Below are positions 51,991 to 60,078 of a DNA stretch of 64,000 nt, in pieces (position 1 is the first letter of the stretch; each line of letters starts with the position of its first letter). The translations under genes and the position numbers were made by a program. The notes under the pieces were generated by a model that saw nothing but the letters and a program-made list of their open reading frames with translations, was not told the DNA's origin and did not search any database. The DNA lies in NCBI GenBank assembly GCA_963755705.1, contig CAVWKW010000001.1, positions 682,001-746,000 of the forward strand, written 5' to 3'. This DNA comes from JBARDN01 sp963755705. GTDB taxonomy: Bacteria > Desulfobacterota > Binatia > Binatales > Binataceae.

Positions 51991-52782
51991 TCAGCGGCTC
52001 TGGAAGCGGCCGGGACGGCGCTCGGAGACAGCCTTGACGCCTTCGCGATGGTCCTCGGTGCGCATCAGCCAGCTCTGCTCGCGGAATTCGATATCGGTCT
52101 GCGCCTTGACCGCGTCGGACAGGCCCGCGCACATCGTGGCGCGTGTCGAAAGCACTGCGAGCGGCGCATTCTCCGCGATCTCGGCGGCGAGTGCGCGAGC
52201 GCTCTCGCGCAGTTTCTCCGGCGCCACCAGCGAATCGGCGAGTCCCCACGCGAGCGCTTCTTCGCCGGTGATCCTGCGCCCGGTGTAGAACATCAGGCTC
52301 GCTTTCTGGATTCCGATAATCCGCGGCAGCGTGTAGGTCAGTCCGAAGCCCGGATGAATTCCGAGCTTGACGAAGTTCGCGGCAAAGCGCGCGTCGGCGG
52401 TGACGACGCGAAAGTCGGCGGCCAGCGCAAGCCCGAAGCCGCCGCCGATCGCGGCGCCCTGGATCGCCGCGACGACAGGCTTCTTGCATCGAAAAAGCCG
52501 CACAGCTTCCGAGTAGAGCGGATTCCCGGTCGCGGGCGTGGCGCCCGCCGCGGGCGTCTGCCGCTTGCTGAAATCCGCACCGGCGCAAAATGATTTCCCC
52601 TCCGCCGCGAGCAAGATCGCGCGGCATCCGGCGTCGGTGTCGAGCGCTTCGAACGCGTCGGCCAGATCCTTGATCAATTGATGATCGAAAAAGTTGTGCG
52701 GCGGCCGATGAATCTCGGCGAGCGCGACATGGTCGGTTTCATTCACCGCGATCGATAAGTCGCCATAGTGCGGGGCTGTCAT
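51991..52782 (-). CDS. Crotonase-family (enoyl-CoA hydratase/isomerase-like) protein
   Basis: 263 residues from the ATG at 52782. The crotonase oxyanion region is FCAGADFS and GAAIGGGFGLALAADFRV. The two catalytic glutamates of enoyl-CoA hydratase are not present (Gly in GGGFGL, Val in FVKLGI), so it may be an isomerase, dehalogenase, hydrolase or a hydratase of unusual type. The C-terminal helical part (GRRITGEEALAWGLADSLV) is normal. The frame is open for 980 bp more upstream; that part is a shadow of the opposite-strand crotonase gene. Confidence 0.8.
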   Translation of the reverse strand: MTAPHYGDLSIAVNETDHVALAEIHRPPHNFFDHQLIKDLADAFEALDTDAGCRAILLAAEGKSFCAGADFSKRQTPAAGATPATGNPLYSEAVRLFRCKKPVVAAIQGAAIGGGFGLALAADFRVVTADARFAANFVKLGIHPGFGLTYTLPRIIGIQKASLMFYTGRRITGEEALAWGLADSLVAPEKLRESARALAAEIAENAPLAVLSTRATMCAGLSDAVKAQTDIEFREQSWLMRTEDHREGVKAVSERRPGRFQSR

Positions 52783-52893
52783 TGGTCTATTCCTCAACCT
52801 GCATCTATAGCGCAGACGTGGCGCGTGCGGCGACCCTCGACGCGGTTTCCGATGCTCAGGTAGAGTCGAATTTCCCGCGGGAGGAAAATCGCC

Positions 52894-53646
52894 ATGGCAG
52901 GACTCGTGCTCCGTGAAGACAAGGACGGGCTCGCGACGCTCACGCTGAACCGCCCTGAGAAACTCAACTCGCTCAACGTGCCGATGTTCGTCGAGCTGCG
53001 CGAGCATGTCGATGCGATCGCGGGCGAGACCGATCGTGTCGGTTTGGTCGTTGTACGCGGCGCGGGCAAGTGCTTCTCGGCGGGCCACGATCTGGCCGAT
53101 ATCGCTGCGGGCGAGCGGCCGCCGCGTCCGAACTTTCAGGCTGACACGATCGAGCGCCTGGCGAATCTGCCGCAGCCGGTGATATCGGCGGTGTACGGAC
53201 ATTGCTACACCGGAGCGCTCGAGCTCGCGTTGGCCGGCGATATTATTTTCGCGGCCGAATCTGCGAAGTTCGCCGACACGCACGCGCGATGGGCGCTCAT
53301 TCCGGCGTGGGGGATGAGCCAGCGGTTGCCGCGCCGCGTCGGTCCAGCGAAGGCGCGCGAGATGATGTTCACCTGCCGCACCTATCCGGGCGCGGAAGCG
53401 CTTGCGATCGGCCTTGCGAATTTTTGCGTCGCCGACGACGCATTCGATCGCGAGCTCGCCGCGCTCGCGAAGATGATCCTCGCCAACTCGTGGCACAGCA
53501 ATCGTGCGAACAAGCGCCTGCTGATCGAAACCGACGCGCTCCCGCTCGAAGCGGGCCTCGCCCATGAGGTCTATCGCAGCGCGGGCGTAGGCCCCGACAT
53601 GCGCGAGCGCATAGCAGCGTTCACCGCGAAGTCCCGCAAGGCCTGA
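52894..53646 (+). CDS. Crotonase-family (enoyl-CoA hydratase-like) protein
   Basis: 250 residues: LTLNRPEKLNSLNVPMFVEL, FSAGHDLADI (oxyanion hole), GHCYTGALELALAGDIIFAA with one catalytic Glu, and FADTHARWALIPAWG where the second Glu is His. It is divergent from the other crotonase with a 111-bp control region between them. Acyl-CoA substrates are likely, but the reaction is uncertain because only one catalytic acid is seen. GGGAGGA precedes the start codon. Confidence 0.82.
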   Translation: MAGLVLREDKDGLATLTLNRPEKLNSLNVPMFVELREHVDAIAGETDRVGLVVVRGAGKCFSAGHDLADIAAGERPPRPNFQADTIERLANLPQPVISAVYGHCYTGALELALAGDIIFAAESAKFADTHARWALIPAWGMSQRLPRRVGPAKAREMMFTCRTYPGAEALAIGLANFCVADDAFDRELAALAKMILANSWHSNRANKRLLIETDALPLEAGLAHEVYRSAGVGPDMRERIAAFTAKSRKA

Positions 53647-53816
53647 TCCGCGTCTTGCCCTATTTCTCTCCCGGCCTCCGGAAGGTGCCACTTGCGCACG
53701 GTCAGGCGAGGGTTCTGATTTGACGCTGCGGGAAGCGCTGCGCTGCCTGCATCCAAGTGGCATTTCTCAGTAGGAGAGCGTATCGGCAGATTCGAAACCA
53801 ACCGCGGTGAGCTGGG

Positions 53817-54641
53817 TTAGAGCTTGATCCACTCCTGGGGAATGAGGTCTTTGGTTTCGAAATAACCGCTCATCAGATTGCCGTCGAGCCGCGTATGGAA
53901 GCGGTTGCGCGGGTCGGTATGTGCGCCCGCAAACCAATGGGTCGGTGCGATTACCTTCTTATCCGCACGTCCGTCGAGCCACGCGCCCCACCACGACATC
54001 GAGGAATTCGCGATTATGTGTCCCCGGCACCAGGACATCAGGATCAGATCCTCGATCTCGCTAAGCGCTTCGACATAAACGAACCGCTCGTCACCGAAGC
54101 GCGCGCGGCACCATTCGGAGTCATCCGAAAAGACCACGAACCTGGTACCGGGGCTGAACTGCTCGAACGCGCGCGCGTAATAGTCGGTGGCGCTCAAATC
54201 GACGAAGTTCGAATTGCCGACGTAATCGCCGCGGCGCAGGTGTACTGAGCAGGTGTCGTGCGCAAGGAGATCTCCGAAATGGCGCTCGAGCATCGCGGCC
54301 AGTTTCGGATGCGGCTGAAAGTAGCCGCGAATCTCGTCGGCGCAATGTTTGAAGTAGCGTTCCGATTGAAAATATCCATACAGCTCGGTCGGACGATCGA
54401 TCACGATTTCCTGGTAGCCGAAGCTGGTCTCGCGCCGGCGGCGCGCGCGCGGACGAAAGGATGTTTGCGGAAAGGGATTCGCAAAATGGCGCGAGTAATC
54501 CCAATTCGGCAGCACGAACGGACACGCGTTATTTCGCGCAATTCCGATGGTCGCGGCAATCTGAAAAATTTGATTTCCGAGCCGCCCCAGATGTCCCAGG
54601 AACCGGAACGTCACCAGCTTGTTGCCGCGCCGCACCGGCAT
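53817..54641 (-). CDS. Glycosyltransferase family 11 (alpha-1,2-fucosyltransferase-like)
   Basis: About 274 residues from the ATG at 54641: FRFLGHLGRLGNQIFQIAATIGIARN at the start, the GT11 motif HLRRGDYVGN near 145-155, and the end with FSDDSEWCRARF ... ANSSMSWWGAWL. The HxRRGDY motif binds GDP-sugar in fucosyltransferases. It probably adds a fucose or similar sugar to a surface glycan. Upstream ATGs at 54779 and earlier are possible; the 5' part is Arg-rich and lacks family features. No other glycan gene is nearby. Confidence 0.8.
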   Translation of the reverse strand: MPVRRGNKLVTFRFLGHLGRLGNQIFQIAATIGIARNNACPFVLPNWDYSRHFANPFPQTSFRPRARRRRETSFGYQEIVIDRPTELYGYFQSERYFKHCADEIRGYFQPHPKLAAMLERHFGDLLAHDTCSVHLRRGDYVGNSNFVDLSATDYYARAFEQFSPGTRFVVFSDDSEWCRARFGDERFVYVEALSEIEDLILMSWCRGHIIANSSMSWWGAWLDGRADKKVIAPTHWFAGAHTDPRNRFHTRLDGNLMSGYFETKDLIPQEWIKL

Positions 54642-54988
54642 AAGCGTATCGCCCAGCTTGGTCAGCAATCCGCGCCTGGTCGCGATAGCATCAAACTTGG
54701 TTGCGGGGACCCCTGCGGCCACAGCTATCGGCAAGCCTCGCGGCCGATTGCACGGCCCGTCTTGAATCCACCGCGCCATGGACGTGTCGCTTGCGTGGCA
54801 AGAATCTTTTTCATCACGGCAGGCATCGCGGGCGAAGCACTCCGAAACAATCACGATCGATTTTAATCGGGGGCCAGTACCACGCGCTATTCGCCGCGGT
54901 CCGGCTCTCGCGGGGCAGGTCTTCCGCATGATACGCTGGGGGGATGCACATTCGGGAAATCTCCGGCAATGAACCTTCTACATCGTCG

Positions 54989-56038
54989 ATGAAAGTCGTT
55001 CGACGGTCCGCAATCGTTACGCTCGCAGCAGGCGCGTTGATCGCTATTGTATCGGTGTCACCCGCGAGCGCGGAACAGCCCGGCCCGGTGGTGGCTACGG
55101 TAGGTACGCACAAGATAACGCAAGCCCAGGTAGACGAAAAAATCAAACCCCAGATGGCCGCACTCGACGGCAAGATCTACGATCTCAGACACGAAGCGAT
55201 CGAATCCCTTGCCGACGACTACTTGCTCGAACAGGCCGCCGCCAAAGAGCATCTCAGCGTCAACGACTACGTCAAAAAATATATTATCGATCCGACCCCC
55301 AAAGTCACCGACGCCGAAGCCAAGCAGTACTTCGATACACACAAGGGCACCAGCACCGTCACTTACGCGCAAATCAAGGATCGGCTGCTCTCCCTGATGC
55401 AGAATCAGCGCGATTCAGAGCAACGCGACAAGCTCCTTGCCGGCCTGCGCAAGGCCGAGCCGCTCAAAATTCTTCTCAAAGCGCCGCGAACGGAGGTCGC
55501 CAGCGCGGGCCGTCCCGCCCTGGGTCCGACCAACGCACCGGTCACGATCGTAGAGTTCTCGGACTTCCAGTGTCCCTTCTGCGAACGCGCCGAGCCGACG
55601 GTCAAGGAAGTCATTCAGAAGTACGGCGACAAAGTGCGCCTGGTGTATGTCGATTTTCCGCTGCCGATGCATGACCACGCGCTCGATGCCGCCAAGGCCG
55701 CGCAATGCGCCGATCAGCAGGGCAAATTCTGGCCCTACCACGATCAGCTATTTGCCAATCAGTCGAAGCTTTCGCCCGCCGACCTGAAGGCAACCGCGAA
55801 GAAGGTTGGTCTCGACACCACGAAATTCGACGCATGCTTCGATCAAGCGAAGACCGAGGCCACGGTACAGCGCGAACTCGAACAAGGCAGGGCGCTCGGA
55901 ATCGACGGCACCCCGACGTTCTATGTAGACGGCCGCCAACTGGTAGGCGCGCAGCCGATAGATGCTTTCTCCGGCGTGATCGATGAAGAGCTTGCTGCCA
56001 AGGCCGTTGCAGGACCCAAAGAGGCGCGCGCGCAGTGA
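54989..56038 (+). CDS. Exported SurA-like/DsbA-like thiol oxidoreductase
   Basis: About 349 residues. Signal peptide (RSAIVTLAAGALIAIVSVSPASA). A SurA-type N-terminal helical region (VVATVGTHKITQAQVDEKIKPQM ... LADDYLLEQAAAKEHLSVNDYV) follows, without a parvulin domain, then a DsbA/thioredoxin domain with the active site CPFC in DFQCPFCERAEP near 188 and the cis-Pro in GIDGTPTFYVDG. It likely shuffles or oxidises disulfides in exported proteins. The cluster of cysteines in the mobile-element RHS protein could be a client, but that is speculation. The ATG at 54989 is preferred over 54944. Confidence 0.8.
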   Translation: MKVVRRSAIVTLAAGALIAIVSVSPASAEQPGPVVATVGTHKITQAQVDEKIKPQMAALDGKIYDLRHEAIESLADDYLLEQAAAKEHLSVNDYVKKYIIDPTPKVTDAEAKQYFDTHKGTSTVTYAQIKDRLLSLMQNQRDSEQRDKLLAGLRKAEPLKILLKAPRTEVASAGRPALGPTNAPVTIVEFSDFQCPFCERAEPTVKEVIQKYGDKVRLVYVDFPLPMHDHALDAAKAAQCADQQGKFWPYHDQLFANQSKLSPADLKATAKKVGLDTTKFDACFDQAKTEATVQRELEQGRALGIDGTPTFYVDGRQLVGAQPIDAFSGVIDEELAAKAVAGPKEARAQ

Positions 56039-56144
56039 CCCAAACCGGCATTGTGTCCGGTTTAAGCAGACTTGACGGTTTTACCACGCTGCGCTATTGA
56101 CGAGTGGGCGGGGCGCAGTTTTTCGATCAGCCCCCGAACAAATC

Positions 56145-56846
56145 ATGGCCAGAATCTCTGCCGGCTTGCGCCCGACGACAGCTCGCGACGCGGACGCTCC
56201 GCGTTTCAAGTACCGCGCGCGTCCGGAACTGCGCTTGACTCAGGCCGAAAAGGCCGCAGAGTCGCGCCGCCGCGTGCTTGACGCGGCTCTTTCGTGCCTC
56301 ATCGATCGCGGCTACTCGAATACCACCACGTTGGAGATCGCCAGCCGCGCCGGCCTTTCGCGCGGCTCGCAGCTTTATCATTTTCCGAAGAAAGACGCGC
56401 TTTTGACCAGCGCGGTCGAGTACCTGATCGAACTGCGTATCGCCGAATTCCAGCAGACCGTAGCGAGCCTGCCCAAGGGTGCGGACCTGTGGACCGCGGC
56501 GATCGGGGCATTTTGGGAAGCATGGAATGGACCGCTGTTTTTCGCATGGCTCGAGCTCGCGGTTGCCGCGCGCACCGACCGCGCGTTGCACAAGTCGGTC
56601 AGCGCACTTAACAAACGCACCAACGATTACCTGCATCGCGCGCTCCAGCAGATCTTCAAGCCCGCGCCCGAGTCGCGCGATCGTTTCGAGCTGATCTCGT
56701 GGACGATCTTCTTCATCTTCGGCTCGATGGCGATTGAGAAAAGTATCAGCGATTTCGATCGGGTAGACGACGTGCTGCGCATGATCGAAACGCTCGGCCG
56801 CACGCTCGGCGCTCCGGCGAATGCCCCCACCCGGAAACGAAAATGA
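56145..56846 (+). CDS. TetR-family transcriptional regulator
   Basis: About 233 residues. N-terminal HTH ESRRRVLDAALSCLIDRGYSNTTTLEIASRAGLSRGSQLYHFPKKDALL is the TetR DNA-binding domain. The C-terminal ligand domain is helical (GAFWEAWNGPLFFAWLELAVAARTDRALH). It lies 146 bp before the diiron gene cluster on the same strand and probably controls it. The ATG at 56145 fits the family N-terminus; the frame opens at a TTG 48 bp earlier. Confidence 0.85.
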   Translation: MARISAGLRPTTARDADAPRFKYRARPELRLTQAEKAAESRRRVLDAALSCLIDRGYSNTTTLEIASRAGLSRGSQLYHFPKKDALLTSAVEYLIELRIAEFQQTVASLPKGADLWTAAIGAFWEAWNGPLFFAWLELAVAARTDRALHKSVSALNKRTNDYLHRALQQIFKPAPESRDRFELISWTIFFIFGSMAIEKSISDFDRVDDVLRMIETLGRTLGAPANAPTRKRK

Positions 56847-56992
56847 GCATCGCCAGAAACGCGAACCGCGGCTTTATGGCGCTTGCCGCCAAACCTACCG
56901 ACCGTTTAATTGGTAGGGCGCGGCGAGCTTGCAACTGCCGGTTCTTTGACCGTAACATCAGGGATAGATAACTCGCCGGGGACGAATATCCA

Positions 56993-57433
56993 ATGCCAAT
57001 CAGCTTTCCTTCCACCGATTATTTCGAGGCCCTTAAGGGCAAGATGACGGCGCAGCAGGAGAAGTTTCGCCGGCTTGGCTTTATCGACACCACTTTCGGC
57101 ATCAGGGTCGGACAAAACGGCAAAGCGCGCAACTTCGTGCTCGAGTTCGAGGTCTTCGATCTGAAGGACGTGCACGAGGTTGACGCGATCGATCTGAAGA
57201 AGGTCGATTTCATGATCGAAGGAGACGCTAAAATCTGGCGCGAGATGATCGAGAATATTCATCGCCACGGCGAGGCCGACTCTTCGCACGATCTGAACAC
57301 GCTCGCGCATTTTGGCGAGCAGTTGAAGATCGTTTATGACGACCCAGACGGACACGACAAGCTTTACCGCTTCATGGAATCGATTCAGAAATTTTTCGAC
57401 CTCTCGAGTCAGGTCGAAGTCAGTTTCAATTGA
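56993..57433 (+). CDS. Small companion protein of the diiron cluster (SCP2-like)
   Basis: 146 residues: MPISFPSTDYFEALKGKMTAQQEKFRRLGFIDTTFGIRV, then strands (FVLEFEVFDLKDVHEV) and DFMIEGDAKIWREMIENIHRHG ... LNTLAHFGEQLKIVYDDPDGHDKLYRFMESIQKFFDLSS. The D-F/M-I-x-G-x-x-x-x-W pattern and helical end suggest a sterol-carrier-protein-2 fold, which binds lipids or acyl chains. It could alternatively be an unrelated effector subunit. It is first in a three-gene run, 39 bp before the active diiron gene. Confidence 0.5.
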   Translation: MPISFPSTDYFEALKGKMTAQQEKFRRLGFIDTTFGIRVGQNGKARNFVLEFEVFDLKDVHEVDAIDLKKVDFMIEGDAKIWREMIENIHRHGEADSSHDLNTLAHFGEQLKIVYDDPDGHDKLYRFMESIQKFFDLSSQVEVSFN

Positions 57434-57472
57434 GCGGCAAAGTCGCAGAACCTGCCCGGAGGCGCGGTTAAT

Positions 57473-58615
57473 ATGGCTTATCTTTCGACTACCAATTATC
57501 TCGAAGACAAAGCCTTTATCGACAAGTGGCTCTACACGATGCGCACCGGAGAGATGGATCTCTCCTGGATGAACGCCGCCACCGAGAAGATCAAGCCGCA
57601 TGAAGCCAACCCGCGCCGGGGACTGACTTACCGCGATCTCGACCTCGGCAGCTACGGCTTCACCGACGTGCCCGAAAAGGTCCGCGGCAACCGCTCCTAC
57701 GCTCCTCGCGGTGCGGAGATTCCCGCCGGTGTTCCCGACGCGCAGCCGTGGGTCTCGCGCAAGAGCGAGGTCTGGGCCTTCAATACCGAGAGCTATTACG
57801 AAGAAGCGGTCAGCCGCCAATGGAACGTCACGACGGACATCCCGTGGGAGCGCCTCGACGGCGTCGAGCTGCCCGAAACGATCGGCAAGGCGCTGTCGCA
57901 GTTGATGACCTTCCTGACTGAGGTCGAGATGATCGCGACCGACACGCCTGCGATGTGGCTGCCGCGGCTGAACCCGGATTTTATCGAGGTCAAGGCGTTT
58001 ATCGCCTCCCAAGCGATGGACGAGGCGCGCCACGCCGAAGCGTTTCGCAAGCGCGCGCTCACGACGGGATGGGGCCTGATGAAGGCGAGCCCGATGAACG
58101 AGATGGCGCTGAAGCATCTGCGCGACGCCGACTCGTTCAGCGAAATGTCAGTAGCGCTGCATCTGGTGGCAGAGGGCAACGTGCTCACGCTGTTCCGGTT
58201 CAGCGAATATCTTTCGCCGACCGACGTTGACAAGCGCATCTTCCGCCTCGTGATGCAGGATGAAGCGCGCCACGTCGGCTACGGGATGCAGCACTTTAAG
58301 TATGTGCTCGAGAACTTCCCGGAAAAGCGCGAGGTGCTGCATGCGCATCTCGACGAGGCCGAGAACATCTCATTTGCCGGGGCAGCCGCGACCGAGCTGA
58401 CCGAGTCGTTCATCATCCTGGCGGGCGGCGGTCTCAAGAAAGAGAACATCGAGGAAGGAATCAAGATTACCACCAAGTTCAATCTGAAGCAGATGGAAGA
58501 GCATTTCGAGCGGCTGGACAAGTGCGGGATGCCCGAGCGCAAAGAGCGCTCGAAACTCTACCAGATGTATGAAATGGGCAGGGCTGCGGCCGAAGCGGCC
58601 GGGATCAAGCTCTGA
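57473..58615 (+). CDS. Diiron ferritin-like oxygenase subunit, metal ligands present
   Basis: 380 residues. A conserved N-terminal block (NPRRGLTYRDLDLGSYGFTDVPEKVR) is followed by a four-helix ferritin-like core with two ExxH pairs: EARHAEAF near 180 and EARHVGYG near 265. Further Glu ligands lie in FLTEVEM and VAEGNVL. The arrangement is that of carboxylate-bridged diiron oxygenases (methane/toluene/alkene monooxygenase and related), but the protein is shorter than those alpha subunits (500 or more residues) and has no matching reductase nearby. The substrate is unknown; neighbours suggest lipid or acyl chemistry. The next gene is a paralogue. Confidence 0.7.
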   Translation: MAYLSTTNYLEDKAFIDKWLYTMRTGEMDLSWMNAATEKIKPHEANPRRGLTYRDLDLGSYGFTDVPEKVRGNRSYAPRGAEIPAGVPDAQPWVSRKSEVWAFNTESYYEEAVSRQWNVTTDIPWERLDGVELPETIGKALSQLMTFLTEVEMIATDTPAMWLPRLNPDFIEVKAFIASQAMDEARHAEAFRKRALTTGWGLMKASPMNEMALKHLRDADSFSEMSVALHLVAEGNVLTLFRFSEYLSPTDVDKRIFRLVMQDEARHVGYGMQHFKYVLENFPEKREVLHAHLDEAENISFAGAAATELTESFIILAGGGLKKENIEEGIKITTKFNLKQMEEHFERLDKCGMPERKERSKLYQMYEMGRAAAEAAGIKL

Positions 58616-58627
58616 GGGTTTATCCAC

Positions 58628-59740
58628 GTGGCATTTTACGCCGACAAGGATTACACGGTCGATCAAACGGTGCTCGAAGCCGCCGCCCAGGTGATGGCGG
58701 GGAACTTGACGCTGCTCTGGTATGACGCGAAAACCGAAAAGGTAAAAGGCAAACCCTCAGATCCGCGCCGCGGCCTGACCTATCAGGATCTCGACCTCGG
58801 CACCTACGGATACACCGATATTCCCGAGAACGTGCGGACCAGCCAATCGATGGTCGCGCGCGGGAGCGAAAAGTGGGGCGATCTGCCCGACATGGGCTAC
58901 GTCGTCAACCGCAAGTCCGACGTCTGGGCCGACAACGTCACCGAGCTGTACGAGGAAGACAAGGCGCGCCGTTGGACTCCGGCGGTCGATGTCCCGTGGA
59001 GTCTGCTCGAAAAGCATCCTTTGCATCCGCCGCTCGAGGCTGCGGTCGCTCAGCTCTGCACGTTCCTGCAGGAATGCTCCCTGGTCTCGATGGACTTCGC
59101 GTCGCGATGGGTCCCGCTGGTCAACCAGGATTTTATCGAACAGAAAAGCTGGATGTGCGCGCAGATGTTCAACTGGGCGCGGCTGAACGAAGCGTTTCGC
59201 AAGCGCGCTCTCTACGGCGGCGGCGGACTCGGACGCGCCAGCGTTTCGGGCGAGCAGGGTTTGAAGGAATGGCTGTGGGCCGACTCCTACCCGAAGGGAT
59301 CGCTCTCCATCAACCTGTCGCTCGGCGGGATAGTGCTCGCGATCTGCCGCCACGTGGCCGCATTCGCGCCGAGCAAGACCGACCGCGTGATGATGGGTTA
59401 TGCGATGCAGGATACCGCGCGGCAAACTGCCTACGGCTCGGGGCAGCTACGCTACTTTCTGAAGCATCGCCCGGGAGAGCTAGCCGCGATGCAGGAATAC
59501 GTCGATGAGAGCGAGCACGTGATGCTCGCGCTGCTGGGAAGTCCCGAGCTGCTCGAGCCGCTGATAATAATTTCCGGCGGCGGCCTCGAACAACACCAAG
59601 TCCAGGCGGGACGAGCAGCAATGGCCAAGTTCATGCGCATGATCTCGCACGAGCACTTCGAGCGTCTCGAATCAGCGGGCCTCAAGGGCAGCCGCAAACG
59701 CAGCCGAATCGCCCGGGTGGTAGAAAGAATCACCGCCTGA
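58628..59740 (+). CDS. Degenerate paralogue of the diiron subunit, metal ligands lost
   Basis: 370 residues, colinear with the preceding protein: DPRRGLTYQDLDLGTYGYTDIPENVR at the same place and FIEQKSWMCAQMFNWARLNEAFRKRAL aligned with the first ExxH helix, but that site reads WARL. The second ExxH is TARQ and the intervening Glu is Gly. No diiron site can form. It is likely a structural partner, as the beta subunit is in multicomponent monooxygenases. It starts 12 bp after the active gene's stop, so a 1:1 complex is plausible. Confidence 0.7.
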   Translation: MAFYADKDYTVDQTVLEAAAQVMAGNLTLLWYDAKTEKVKGKPSDPRRGLTYQDLDLGTYGYTDIPENVRTSQSMVARGSEKWGDLPDMGYVVNRKSDVWADNVTELYEEDKARRWTPAVDVPWSLLEKHPLHPPLEAAVAQLCTFLQECSLVSMDFASRWVPLVNQDFIEQKSWMCAQMFNWARLNEAFRKRALYGGGGLGRASVSGEQGLKEWLWADSYPKGSLSINLSLGGIVLAICRHVAAFAPSKTDRVMMGYAMQDTARQTAYGSGQLRYFLKHRPGELAAMQEYVDESEHVMLALLGSPELLEPLIIISGGGLEQHQVQAGRAAMAKFMRMISHEHFERLESAGLKGSRKRSRIARVVERITA

Positions 59741-60078
59741 CAGTCTGATCCCCATTCCTGCACGGCGAGGCACTATAAGGATGGGTGCGAGATTTCGTCT
59801 TCCGCTTTTGGGCGTCCATAAACTATCGCCTTCAATTTAACGAGGCTGAACTGTTCAGCCGTATGCGTCGTTTCGAAACCGCTACGATCTCCCATATCCG
59901 GGGGCCGAATACGCGGGTGATCGAACGTGCGGACGCCGAAAAATGACCAAACGAAGCCACTAAGTGTTTGATTTTAAACGATTCCTGTGCGGTCGCAGAT
60001 CGCGATATTCCAACCTCCTTCCATTCGATAAGGAGCCGCGTTCTTTTTTCATCTCCGCAGCGCTGCTATCCTGCACGG
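59741..60078. other. Spacer before the ABC exporter, no gene
   Basis: About 340 bp. Frames are open into it from the exporter gene, but the ATG at 60079 with MPDKSIPASP is the likely start. One short palindrome (gtttgattttaaac) occurs at 59966-59980. No promoter is clear. Confidence 0.4.

Noticed and set aside
51991..53763. A 590-residue frame including the minus-strand crotonase
   Set aside because: The upstream 980 bp is the antisense of the plus-strand crotonase gene; the family N-terminus starts at 52782.
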